From contig CBDHHN010000004.1 of the NCBI GenBank assembly GCA_965263455.1, positions 744,001 through 808,000 on the forward strand: 64,000 nucleotides of DNA. Reading direction: 5' to 3'. Below are positions 32,426 through 40,605 of this stretch, one piece after another. Source of the stretch: CADEDH01 sp965263455 (lineage in GTDB: Bacteria > Actinomycetota > Acidimicrobiia > Acidimicrobiales > SZUA-35). Both the position numbers and the translations under genes were made by a program. A model generated the notes under the pieces. The model was not told where the DNA came from. It ran no database searches and saw only the letters and a program-made list of their open reading frames with translations. Positions within the stretch are counted from its first letter, which is position 1; each line of letters starts with the position of its first letter.

Positions 32426-33235
32426 TCAGTCGGTCGACTCCGCCCGGGCCAGTTCCTGGTCGTCGTCCGGGTCGCCCGCCCCTGCCGACTCGACGCCCGC
32501 ATCGCCATCGGCGCCCGCCGCCTCATCCGCCGGCTCGGCAGCGGCATCCGAGCGCGGGTCGGCGTCACCGTCGGCCTTGGAGTCGGGGTTGGAGTCGGAG
32601 TCGGCCGGCGTCGACCGCAGGCGGCCCCGCACGAACCGGACCACCTCGATCAGGATCGTGATGCTGAAGGCGGTGCCGAAGGCCCACCAGAAGGCGGCGG
32701 TGTGATCGTCCTCGAACCGCTCACCGAAGAAGAAGCCGAGCAGCCCGGCGTAGGTCGACCAGACGAACACGGCGAGCAGGTCCCACCGGGTGAACCAGGC
32801 GAGGAACGGCTGGCGGGTCAGCCCGCAGGTGAAGGTCAGCGCGGCCCGGCCGCCGGGGATGAACCGGGCCGTGATCAACAGCAGGCCGCCCCGCTTGCGT
32901 ATCTGCTCGCCCGTCCGTTCCAGTCTTCGGGCCCCTCGCTCACCCCGGAACACCCACCGGGTGGCCAGCCCGCTGGAGCGGCTGCCGATGGCGTAGGTCG
33001 TGCTGTCGCCGGCGTAGGCCCCGAGGGCCCCGATGAGGATGACGAGGGCGATGTTGAGGTTGCCCTGGCCGGCGGCGATGCCCCCGAGGATGACCGTGGT
33101 CTCGCTGGGCACGGCGGGCACGATCGAGTCGAGATAGGCGATGGTGAAGATGACGAGGTAGAACCACGGGTTGGAGGAGATGGTCTCCAACTCCTCCACC
33201 ACGGTGTTCACCAGATCGAACAGGTCGGAGATCAC
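32426..33235 (-). CDS. DedA family membrane protein
   Basis: A 269-residue DedA/SNARE-associated protein. The re-entrant motif IVPAVPSETTVILGG and the conserved basic RFIPGGRA segment are present, with about five hydrophobic stretches. DedA proteins are flippases or transporters for lipid carriers such as undecaprenyl phosphate or for phospholipids. The C-terminal 55 residues are an acidic Asp/Ala-rich tail not usual for the family. The GTG at 33235 is set by a TACCGT box 8 nt upstream; the frame is open far beyond it. Confidence 0.88.
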   Translation of the reverse strand: MISDLFDLVNTVVEELETISSNPWFYLVIFTIAYLDSIVPAVPSETTVILGGIAAGQGNLNIALVILIGALGAYAGDSTTYAIGSRSSGLATRWVFRGERGARRLERTGEQIRKRGGLLLITARFIPGGRAALTFTCGLTRQPFLAWFTRWDLLAVFVWSTYAGLLGFFFGERFEDDHTAAFWWAFGTAFSITILIEVVRFVRGRLRSTPADSDSNPDSKADGDADPRSDAAAEPADEAAGADGDAGVESAGAGDPDDDQELARAESTD

Positions 33236-33243
33236 TGGACCCG

Positions 33244-33249
33244 ACGGTA
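33244..33249 (-). promoter_or_regulatory. Putative -10 box of the DedA gene
   Basis: TACCGT on the minus strand ends 8 nt before the GTG at 33235. Confidence 0.4.
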
Positions 33250-33282
33250 GCGGGCCGGTGCCGCCAACGTGGGACGCCTCGG

Positions 33283-34638
33283 TCAGCCGTCGATCAGTCG
33301 GGCGGCCCGGGTCCGGCACTCCCGGAGGATCCGCTCGGGGTCCACGGTCGTCACCCGCCGATCCTCGACCACCCGCCGCCCGGCGACCCACACGTCGGTC
33401 ACGTGGCGGGAACCGGCGGCGAACACCACCTGGGTCACCAGGGTGTCGGCCCGCAGCGGGGTCAGGGTGGGGTTGTCGAGATCGAGGCGGATCAGGTCGG
33501 CCTGGGCCCCCGGTCGCAGTTCGCCCACGTCGTCGAGGCCGACGGCCCGGGCCGCCCCTCGGGTGGCCAGGTCGAGGGCGGTGACGGCGTCCATGGCGGC
33601 GGGGTCGGTGGTGCGACCCCGGGCCAACAGAGGGGCCAGGCGAAGCTCCTCCCACAGGTCGAGATCGTCGTTGGAGGCGGGGCCATCGGTGCCGACACCG
33701 ACCGTGATCCCGGCCGCAAGGAGGTCGGCCACCGGAGCGATGCCCGAGCCGAGCTTGAGGTTCGACTGGGGGCAGTGGGCCACGGCGGCACCGGCCTGGC
33801 CCAGCAGGGCCTGATCCTCGGCGTCGAGCCACACCCCGTGGGCCGCCAGGACCCGACCCTCCAGCACGCCGAGGTCGGCCAGGAGCCGGGTGGCCGTGAT
33901 TCCCTGGGCCTCGAGGACCTGGGCCCGCTCGGCCGCCGTCTCCTCCAGGTGGATGTGGAGGAGGGCTCCGGCGGCCCGGGCCTGCTGGGCGATGGCGTCG
34001 ATCTGGCCCGGGCTCAGGTCGTAGGGCGAGTGGGGGGCGAAGCCGACCGTGATCCGGCCGGACGGGTCGTGGTGGCGGGCGTGACAGTCGCTGATGGCGG
34101 CGATCCGGGGGTCGACGTCGCCTCCCGGGGCGAGGGCGGCGACGACGCCGGGGGTGACCACCAGCCGGGCCCCGGTCTCGGTCACGGCCTCGACCATGGC
34201 CTCCTCGAACAGGTACATCTCGCAGCTGGTGGTGACCCCGGCCAGCAGCATCTCGACCGACCCGAGGGCCATGGCCCAGCGGGCGTCGTCGGGGGTGAGG
34301 AGCGCTTCCAGGGGCCACACCGCCTCGGTCAACCACCGTTGCAGGGGCAACCCGTCGCCCACCGAGCGGAGCAAGGTCATCGGGGTGTGGGCGTGGCTGT
34401 TGACCAGGCCCGGCATGAGCAGCCCGCCCACGTCGGTGGGGCTCGGCCCCGGTCCCAGGTCGGCGATGGGGCCGACGGCCACGATGCGCCCGGCGGCGTC
34501 GATGTCGACCGCCCCGTCGGCGACCACCCGGCCCCGGCCCTCCCCCGGCACCACCCAGTCGGCCCGGAGTCGGGTGGTCGCCGGTCCGGTGGGCGGGGTG
34601 ATCGGCTCGGGGTGCGGTGCCGGTCCGGGGCCGGTCAC
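33283..34638 (-). CDS. Amidohydrolase of the MTA/SAH deaminase group
   Basis: The 451-residue protein is a TRZ/ATZ-type amidohydrolase with metal ligands HAH at 82-84, HIHLEE, the AAHGVWLD His and the Asp of GTDGPASND. The HTPMTLLRSVGDGLPLQRWL and AVWPLEALLTPDDA stretches are characteristic of 5'-methylthioadenosine/S-adenosylhomocysteine deaminases. Its GTG overlaps the mtnA stop (GTGA), so it is the last gene of the four-gene MTA salvage operon; in that setting it would convert MTA to methylthioinosine and ammonia. The assignment combines motif and context. Confidence 0.85.
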   Translation of the reverse strand: MTGPGPAPHPEPITPPTGPATTRLRADWVVPGEGRGRVVADGAVDIDAAGRIVAVGPIADLGPGPSPTDVGGLLMPGLVNSHAHTPMTLLRSVGDGLPLQRWLTEAVWPLEALLTPDDARWAMALGSVEMLLAGVTTSCEMYLFEEAMVEAVTETGARLVVTPGVVAALAPGGDVDPRIAAISDCHARHHDPSGRITVGFAPHSPYDLSPGQIDAIAQQARAAGALLHIHLEETAAERAQVLEAQGITATRLLADLGVLEGRVLAAHGVWLDAEDQALLGQAGAAVAHCPQSNLKLGSGIAPVADLLAAGITVGVGTDGPASNDDLDLWEELRLAPLLARGRTTDPAAMDAVTALDLATRGAARAVGLDDVGELRPGAQADLIRLDLDNPTLTPLRADTLVTQVVFAAGSRHVTDVWVAGRRVVEDRRVTTVDPERILRECRTRAARLIDG

Positions 34639-35666
34639 CGGGCCACGGCCGGGTCGGACGTCAGGGTCTCGCCCTGGTCGAAGCGGACGACGCGGGTCTC
34701 GGTGACCAGCGCGGTGATGAGGTCCCGAGGGGTGACGTCGAAGGCAGGGTTCGCGGCGTCGACGTCGGGTGGGGTCAGCAGGTGGCCGTGGGCGGTACGG
34801 ACCTCCTCCGGCCCTCGATCCTCGATCACGATGTCGGCCCCGGTCGGGGTGTCGGCGTCGACGGTGGACTCGGGCGCCACCACCAGGAAGGGGACCCCGG
34901 CGTGGCGGGCTCCCAGGGCGAGGGAGAACGTCCCGATCTTGTTGGCCGTGTCGCCGTTGGCGGCCACCCGGTCGGCCCCCACGACCACCACCTCCGCCGC
35001 CCCTCGGGCCAACAGCGAGGCGCCGGCCCCGTCGACGGCCAACCGGAACGGGGCCCCCATGCGCTGGAGTTCCCACGTGGTGAGCCGGCCGCCCTGGAGC
35101 AGGGGCCGGGTCTCCAGCGGTATCGCCTCCAGCAGGTCGCCCCGCTCGTGGAGGGTCTGGATCACGGCCAGGGCCGTGCCCCGCTCGACGGTGGCCAGGC
35201 CGCCGGTGTTGCAGATCGTCATGACCCGTCGGGGGCCGGGCCCGACCAGTTCACCCACGAGGTCGGCCCCCCGCTCCCCCATGGCCACCGAGGCCGACAG
35301 CTCCTCGTCACGAACGGCGTGGGCCTCGGCCAGGAGCCGCTCCGGCCCCTCGGCGGCCAGGGCGGCCGTGCGGTCGACCATGCGGGCCAGGTTGACGGCC
35401 GTGGGCCGGGCGGTGCGCACGGCGTCGACGGCGGCGGCGAACCGGTCGGGGTCGGCGGCCGGGTCGTGGTGGCGGGCGGCCAGGGCCACGCCGTAGGCGC
35501 CGGCCACGCCCAGGGCCGGCGCTCCCCGGATGGCGAGCCGACCGATGGCGTCGACCAGGTCGGCGATCTCGCGCACCTGGATGAGCCGCAGCTCGGTCGG
35601 GAGCAGGGTCTGGTCGATGAGTTCGACCCCGTCGCCGATCCAACGGATGGTGGGCACCGGGCCCAT
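34635..35666 (-). CDS. mtnA: S-methyl-5-thioribose-1-phosphate isomerase
   Basis: MtnA turns methylthioribose 1-phosphate into methylthioribulose 1-phosphate. The 343-residue length is typical; the catalytic Cys152 lies in TICNTGGLATVERGTALAVI and the catalytic Asp232 in VVVGADRVAANGDTANKIGT, with the RGAPALGVAGAYG phosphate-binding helix near 48-60. It overlaps the class II aldolase gene by 1 nt (TGATG) and the amidohydrolase gene by 4 nt, so all three are translated from one message. The eIF2B-like fold shared with ribose-1,5-bisphosphate isomerase is the only alternative. Confidence 0.93.
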   Translation of the reverse strand: MGPVPTIRWIGDGVELIDQTLLPTELRLIQVREIADLVDAIGRLAIRGAPALGVAGAYGVALAARHHDPAADPDRFAAAVDAVRTARPTAVNLARMVDRTAALAAEGPERLLAEAHAVRDEELSASVAMGERGADLVGELVGPGPRRVMTICNTGGLATVERGTALAVIQTLHERGDLLEAIPLETRPLLQGGRLTTWELQRMGAPFRLAVDGAGASLLARGAAEVVVVGADRVAANGDTANKIGTFSLALGARHAGVPFLVVAPESTVDADTPTGADIVIEDRGPEEVRTAHGHLLTPPDVDAANPAFDVTPRDLITALVTETRVVRFDQGETLTSDPAVAR

Positions 35667-36355
35667 CAGCGGTCGAGCCGGAGAACGGTGGCCTCGGGGA
35701 TGTCGCCTTCGCCCCGTTCCTCCTCCAGCCGCTCCATGCGAGCCATCCGGGCTCCGGTCGCTTCCATCTCGGCCGTGGGCAACAGCGGTGGATCGCCCAG
35801 GGTGAGGGCGGCCAGGTACTGCTTGGCCAGCTCCTCGACCTGCACCGCGAGGCGGAGCGCCGCTCCCAGCGACGAACCGACGGCGACCGCGCCATGGTGG
35901 GCCATGAGGCAGGCGTTGCGGTCGTTCAGGGCGGTGAGGACGGTCTCCGACAGTTGAGGCGAGGCGAAGGGGGCGTAGGCGGCGCAGGGGATGTCGTCAC
36001 CCCCGGCCGCCGCCACCAGGTAGTGGAAGGCGGGGATGGCCCGACCGTGGGTGGCCAGGGCGGTGGCGTGGGTCGAGTGGGTGTGGACGATGGCGTTCAC
36101 GTCGGGCCGTCGGGAGAGGATGTCGAGGTGGAGACGCCATTCGGACGACGGCCGCAGGTTGGCCGTGGCGAACCAGGTGGTGTCGAAGTCCATGGCCACG
36201 ATGTCGTCCGGGGTGAGCTGGGTGTAGTCCATGCCCGACGGCGTGATCAACATGCCGGTCTTGGTCCGGGCCGACACGTTGCCCGACGCCCCGACGTTGA
36301 TGCCATGGTTGTTCATGGCCTGGGCGGTGGAGATGATGTCGATGGCCAGCTTCAT
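35666..36355 (-). CDS. Class II aldolase, probable methylthioribulose-1-phosphate aldolase
   Basis: A 229-residue zinc-dependent class II aldolase/adducin-family protein. Landmarks are SGNVSAR at 24-30, the catalytic Glu72 in RPSSEW, the zinc pair His91/His93 in HTHSTH, and the HHGAVAVG His at 153-154. The family includes fuculose-phosphate aldolase and the dehydratase MtnB. Lying between the phosphorylase and mtnA with 4- and 1-nt overlaps, it most likely acts on methylthioribulose 1-phosphate. Absence of the other MtnC/D genes here favours cleavage to DHAP and methylthioacetaldehyde over dehydration. Confidence 0.85.
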   Translation of the reverse strand: MKLAIDIISTAQAMNNHGINVGASGNVSARTKTGMLITPSGMDYTQLTPDDIVAMDFDTTWFATANLRPSSEWRLHLDILSRRPDVNAIVHTHSTHATALATHGRAIPAFHYLVAAAGGDDIPCAAYAPFASPQLSETVLTALNDRNACLMAHHGAVAVGSSLGAALRLAVQVEELAKQYLAALTLGDPPLLPTAEMEATGARMARMERLEEERGEGDIPEATVLRLDR

Positions 36356-37113
36356 GTCGGTGCTCCCGCCGCCTGGTCGATGGCGCCTCCCACGAGGCGG
36401 TACAGGTCGTCGGCCACGCCGGCGATGACGTCCATGATCTCGGGCAACGACAACTCCGCACCTCCCACACCGGCGGCCCAGTTCGACACCACGCCGATCG
36501 ACGCGTAGCGCAGTCCGGCCTCCCGGGCCAGGGCGACCTCGGGGTACCCGGTCATCCCGACCAGATCGCCGCCCAGGCGGGCCATCATGGTGATCTCGGC
36601 CGGTGTCTCGAATCGGGGCCCGTTGGTGGTGCAGTACACCCCGCCGTCGACCACCGGGATCCCGGCGGCGGCCCCGGCGGCCAGGATGGCGGCCCGGAGA
36701 CGATCGTCGTAGAGGCCGACCATGTCGGTGTGGGTGACCGGTCCCGCGCCGAACCCAGGATCGATGGTCCCGTCGAAGAAGGTGTCGGCCCGGCCCGAGG
36801 TGAAGTCGATGACGTCGCTGATGGCCACCAGGGTGCCGGGGCTCATGCGCTCGGTGATGCCACCGCTGACGGCGGTGGCCAACACCGTGTCGACCCCGTG
36901 GTCGGCCAGAGCCCAGATGTTGGCCCGGTAGCTGATGGCATGGGGCGGGACGACGTGCCCGGCGCCGTGCCGGGGCAGGAAGGCGACGTCTTGGCCCCAC
37001 CAGCGGCCGGTGGTCAACTCGACGGGGCCGTAGGGGGTGGCCACGGTCTGCGCCGCCCGCTCCTCCAGATCGGGGAGGTCGTAGAAACCGCTACCGGTTA
37101 TCAGCCCGAACAC
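36352..37113 (-). CDS. Nucleoside phosphorylase, MTAP/methylthioinosine phosphorylase family
   Basis: The 253-residue protein belongs to the MTAP/PNP trimeric family (TGSGFYDL near 6-13, PRHGAGHVVPPH at 47-58, NGPRFETPAE at 164-173, MTGYPEVALAREAG). The base-recognition segment reads VSNWAAG with Asn211, where adenosine-type MTAPs have Asp; Asn is linked to 6-oxopurine recognition, as in Pseudomonas methylthioinosine phosphorylase. It would release methylthioribose 1-phosphate and hypoxanthine. The GTG at 37113 fits a TACCGT box 7 nt upstream and opens directly on the fold. It is the first gene of the operon. Confidence 0.85.
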   Translation of the reverse strand: MFGLITGSGFYDLPDLEERAAQTVATPYGPVELTTGRWWGQDVAFLPRHGAGHVVPPHAISYRANIWALADHGVDTVLATAVSGGITERMSPGTLVAISDVIDFTSGRADTFFDGTIDPGFGAGPVTHTDMVGLYDDRLRAAILAAGAAAGIPVVDGGVYCTTNGPRFETPAEITMMARLGGDLVGMTGYPEVALAREAGLRYASIGVVSNWAAGVGGAELSLPEIMDVIAGVADDLYRLVGGAIDQAAGAPT

Positions 37114-37120
37114 CCCGGTC

Positions 37121-37126
37121 ACGGTA
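37121..37126 (-). promoter_or_regulatory. Putative -10 box of the MTA salvage operon
   Basis: TACCGT ends 7 nt before the GTG at 37113, indicating a leaderless operon mRNA; it also decides that start. Confidence 0.45.
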
Positions 37127-37199
37127 GCGGTCGCGGCGCCCTCTCGACAGGGGTCACCCAACTCGTAAACCGGGCCATGAAGCGACACACTTGGCAGCC

Positions 37200-38209
37200 A
37201 TGTCCGCTCCTGAGTCGACTCGGTACGTGATCTATGGCGCCGGGGCCATCGGCGGCCTCATCGCCGGTGCCCTGGCTCGGGCCGGTCGGCCCACGGCGGT
37301 CGTGGCCCGGGGGGACCACGGCCGGGTCCTGGCCCGCGACGGGCTCACGCTGCGCCTGCCGGACGGCGAGCACCGCATCGACCTGCCGGTGGCCGAGCGA
37401 CCGGCCGAGCTGGAGCTGACAGGGCACGACGTGGTCCTGCTCGCCATGAAGACCCAGGACACGGCGGCCGCCCTGGCCGACCTGGCCGCCGCCGTCCCGG
37501 CGGACGTGGCCGACGTGGCCGTGGTCTGTGCCCAGAACGGGGTGGAGAACGAGCGGTTGGCCCTCCGCCGTTTCGACCGGGTGTACGGCATGTGCGTCTA
37601 CCTCCCCGCCGTCCACCTGGAACCGGGGTGGTCGAGGGTGGCGGTGTACCCCACCTCGGCGTCCTCGACGTGGGCCGTTACCCAGGCGGTGTCGACGCCA
37701 CGGCGGAACGCCTGGCGGCGGACCTCACGGCGGCCGGCTTCCGCTCGATGGCCCAGCGCGCCGTCATGCGGTTCAAGTACGCCAAGCTGCGGGTCAACAC
37801 CCGCAACGCCCTCGACGCCCTCTGCGGTCGCGACGCCTTCCGGTCGGAGTTGGGCGGCCGGGTGGCGGCGGAGGCGTTGGCCGTGTTCGCCGCCGCCGGT
37901 ATCGAGGTGGCGTCCCGGGAGGAGGAGGCCGAACGACGCGGGGGCATGGAGACGCCGGCCATCGACGGGCGAGCCCGGGCCGGCAGCTCGTCCTGGCAGA
38001 GCCTGGCCCGGGGCGGTGGTCGGATCGAGTCCGACTACCTCAACGGGGAGATCGTGTTGCTGGGCCGGCTCCATGGGGTGCCGACCCCGGTTAATCACGC
38101 CCTACAGCTCCTGGCCAACGACGCCGCCCGACAGGGCCGGGAACCCGGCTCCGTCGACCTGGCCGAGATCGAAGACCTGATCGACGCGCTGAGCGACGCA
38201 CGGTCCTGA
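37200..38209 (+). pseudogene. Ketopantoate reductase (ApbA/PanE) family gene with a 1-nt frameshift
   Basis: From the ATG at 37200 the frame encodes a normal PanE-type N-terminus (YVIYGAGAIGGLIAGALA, VVLLAMKTQDT, VVCAQNGVENE) to LPAVHLEPG. There the family sequence moves to the next frame, continuing LGVLDVGRYPGGVD, MRFKYAKLRVNTRNAL and a full C-terminal domain to 38209. The break is at a G4 run (37625-37628) where five G would restore one protein of about 335 residues. Both halves look conserved, so a sequencing or assembly error is as likely as a true pseudogene. The family reduces 2-dehydropantoate and related keto acids with NADPH. Confidence 0.8.
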
Positions 38210-38247
38210 GGCACCGGCCGGGAGAGCGGCCTGAGGGCCGATCCGAC

Positions 38248-39423
38248 TCAGCTGCGGCCCAGCAGTCGGGCCATGTTGTCGTGGTAGAAGAGCCGACGCC
38301 CGCCCTCGCCGATGCCGGCGGCATCGAGCGAGGCCTCGAAGGCGGCCAACGGGTCCCTACCACCCTCGGGGTGGGGCCAGTCGGACGAGAAGAGGTACAG
38401 CTCCGGTCCGGTGTCGGCGATGAGGCGGCCGACGTCCTCGAAGTGCCAGGGGGTGAACGAGATCTGGCGTCGGACGTAGTCGGAGGGTTCCAGGGTCAGT
38501 TTGGCCAGCTCCGGCTCGTGGCGACCGAAGGCCCGGATCGAGGCGTCGAGCGACGACAGGAGGTTGGGAACCCAACCGGCCCCGATCTCGATGACGCCGC
38601 ATCGGAGGTCGGCGAACTGCTCGAACACCCCGTCGAGGACGAAACAGGCCAGCAGGTTCTGGGCGTCGTGGTGGAGGTTGAGGAAGTCCTTGGACCGGAG
38701 GTTCTCACCGCCGCCGATGAAGTCGTGGCCGGGGTCCCGGCCGTTGTTGTGATACGTGGTGGCCATCCGGTTGGTGCCGTTGGCCCCGAGGTGGAGGAGC
38801 ATGGGTACGTCGGCATCGACGATGATCTGCCACAGCGGGTCGTAGGCAGGATGGGTCGGGCTGAGCTCACGGGGCACACCATGGGGGATCCACAACGCCC
38901 CGCACCCCGCGGCCACCGCCCGTCGGGCGCACCGGGCGGCCCGGTCCGGGTCCTGGAGGGGCACGTAGCCCACCGGGACGAGCCGCTCGTCGATCGAGGC
39001 GAAGTCGGCCATGCCCCGGTTGTGGGCGTCGGCCCCGCCGTAGACCAGGTCGACATCGGCGGCGTCGGCGAACTGGCTGGGGGCGAAGGTCGAGAACACG
39101 AACTGGCTGCGATAGCCGAGTTGGTCGAGGGCGGCGGTGCGCTCCTCGCGATCCATCGAGCCGTAGGCGAAGTAGCCCTTGGGCCCGTTGACCACGTCGG
39201 CCGCCAACTCGGCCGTCCGTACCGGGTCGTTGCGCCGCTCCCAGCACTGATCGACGAGATCGAGGGTGGCCTGGCCACCGGCGGCGGCCAGGTCGAGGGT
39301 GCGGAGCTTGGTCGCGGTGGCGGCGTCGGCGTAGTGCACCAGCCAGTCGGTGGGCTCCATGAGGTGGCTGTCGGCGTCGAGGATGATCCGGTCGCCGGTG
39401 TAGGTGGGTCGGGTGTCGGTCAT
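38248..39423 (-). CDS. Amidohydrolase family 2 (TIM-barrel) protein
   Basis: The 391-residue protein starts with the metal-type DADSHLMEP segment and ends with SSDWPHPEGGRDPL and FYHDNMARLLG, the signature of the large amidohydrolase-2 group (2-pyrone-4,6-dicarboxylate lactonase/ACMSD-like). Many of these decarboxylate or hydrolyse ring-cleavage products, but those found singly in actinobacteria are uncharacterised. The ATG at 39423 has GGGGGA upstream; the open frame beyond it has no homology. It is divergent from the F420 oxidoreductase gene, which could share a pathway. Confidence 0.88.
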   Translation of the reverse strand: MTDTRPTYTGDRIILDADSHLMEPTDWLVHYADAATATKLRTLDLAAAGGQATLDLVDQCWERRNDPVRTAELAADVVNGPKGYFAYGSMDREERTAALDQLGYRSQFVFSTFAPSQFADAADVDLVYGGADAHNRGMADFASIDERLVPVGYVPLQDPDRAARCARRAVAAGCGALWIPHGVPRELSPTHPAYDPLWQIIVDADVPMLLHLGANGTNRMATTYHNNGRDPGHDFIGGGENLRSKDFLNLHHDAQNLLACFVLDGVFEQFADLRCGVIEIGAGWVPNLLSSLDASIRAFGRHEPELAKLTLEPSDYVRRQISFTPWHFEDVGRLIADTGPELYLFSSDWPHPEGGRDPLAAFEASLDAAGIGEGGRRLFYHDNMARLLGRS

Positions 39424-39591
39424 CTGGTCCCCCCGGGTTCGATGCCGTATCGGCCCCCGTCGGCCTGGTGTCGACAGGGTGCAACCAGCTTGGCAGACCG
39501 AGGTCCGGGTGACCGATTTCACGAACGCGCCCCGGACGGTAACGTCGCCCGGAAACCCCCGGGGGGGTCCATCGACGAGGAGGTGGCGATC

Positions 39592-40461
39592 GTGAAGTTC
39601 GCCCTGCGCTACTGCAACACCGGGCCGTACATCAACGCCGACCGGGCGGTCGAGCTGGTCCAGGCCGGAGAGGCGGCCGGGTTCGAGACCGCGTTCACCA
39701 TCGAGCACACCGTGGTCCCGGCCGGCTATTCGTCGCCCTACCCGTACTCCGACGACGGCAAGCTGGCCGGCGGCCGGGACGACCTGCCCATGCCCGATCC
39801 CCTCATCTGGATGGCCTACATGGCCGGGGTGACGTCCACCATCCGGTTCGGTACCGCCATCCTGATCCTGCCCCAGCACAATCCGGTGGTGACGGCCAAG
39901 CAGGTCGGCACCCTCGACCACCTGTCGGGCGGGAGGGTGACCCTCGGCATCGGGGTCGGGTGGATGCGGGAGGAGTTCGAGGCCATCGGGGCTCCGTTCG
40001 AGGACCGGGGAGCCAGGACCGACGAGTACGTGGCCGCCATGCGGGAGCTGTGGACGGCCGACCGGCCGACCTTCCACGGGCGGTTCGTGCACTTCGACGA
40101 GGCCTACTGCCGACCGCAGCCGGTGCAGCGCCCCGTGCCGATCGTGATCGGCGGTGACACGCCGGTTGCGGCCCGCCGGGCCGGCCGCCTGGGCGACGGC
40201 TACTTCCCGGCCCGGGGCGCGCCGGCCGATCTGTTCGACCTGGTGCGACGGACGGCCGAAGCTCACGACCGCGACCCCGACGCCATCGAGTTGACCTGCC
40301 AACTGCCCGACGATCTCGACGACCTGCCGCGGTTGGCGGCCCTCGGGGTGAGCCGGGTGGCGGTCCCGGTGTCGCCGGTGGCCGGCCTGTCGAGCGCCGT
40401 GGCCGACCCCGACGACTGCGCCCGCTGGGCCCCCGTCATCGAGCGCTACGCCGATCTTTGA
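39592..40461 (+). CDS. LLM class F420-dependent oxidoreductase
   Basis: A 289-residue luciferase-like monooxygenase-fold protein. The AGFETAFTIEHTVVPAGYSSPYPYS and FGTAILILPQHNPVVTAKQVGTLDHLSGGRVTLGIGVGW stretches are characteristic of actinobacterial F420-dependent enzymes (TIGR03619-like). It would use reduced coenzyme F420 for a hydride transfer on an unknown substrate. The GTG at 39592 follows GAGGAGG at 39577-39583 with 8-nt spacing. Confidence 0.9.
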   Translation: MKFALRYCNTGPYINADRAVELVQAGEAAGFETAFTIEHTVVPAGYSSPYPYSDDGKLAGGRDDLPMPDPLIWMAYMAGVTSTIRFGTAILILPQHNPVVTAKQVGTLDHLSGGRVTLGIGVGWMREEFEAIGAPFEDRGARTDEYVAAMRELWTADRPTFHGRFVHFDEAYCRPQPVQRPVPIVIGGDTPVAARRAGRLGDGYFPARGAPADLFDLVRRTAEAHDRDPDAIELTCQLPDDLDDLPRLAALGVSRVAVPVSPVAGLSSAVADPDDCARWAPVIERYADL

Positions 40462-40557
40462 GACCGGCCGGGGCTCCGGGTCTACACTCGTCCCGTTCTC
40501 GCATCCGGTTCATCGGCCCGCCCTTCCGCCGCTCGGGCTAGGGGTCGGCTGTGGGCG

Positions 40558-40586
40558 GGAGGCGGGTACCACCCGGGACGACCTCC
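40558..40586 (+). promoter_or_regulatory. Structured leader element before the cyclase gene
   Basis: GGAGG (40558-40562) can pair with CCTCC (40582-40586) around an inner CGGGT/ACCCG stem. The same CCTCC could instead pair with GGAGG at 40608-40612 in front of the alternative start at 40621. A TACACT near 40484 is a promoter candidate, which gives a leader of over 100 nt. Confidence 0.3.
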
Positions 40587-40605
40587 AACCAGAGGCACGT
40601 AGCTA

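Noticed and set aside
37200..38209. Programmed frameshift in the ketopantoate-reductase homologue
   Set aside because: No slippery heptamer, stimulatory structure or alternative short product; a missing G in a G run is simpler.
40561..40575. T-box-like GGTACCAC sequence in the cyclase leader
   Set aside because: It partly resembles the T-box core but there is no specifier stem and the downstream gene is not an amino-acid gene.
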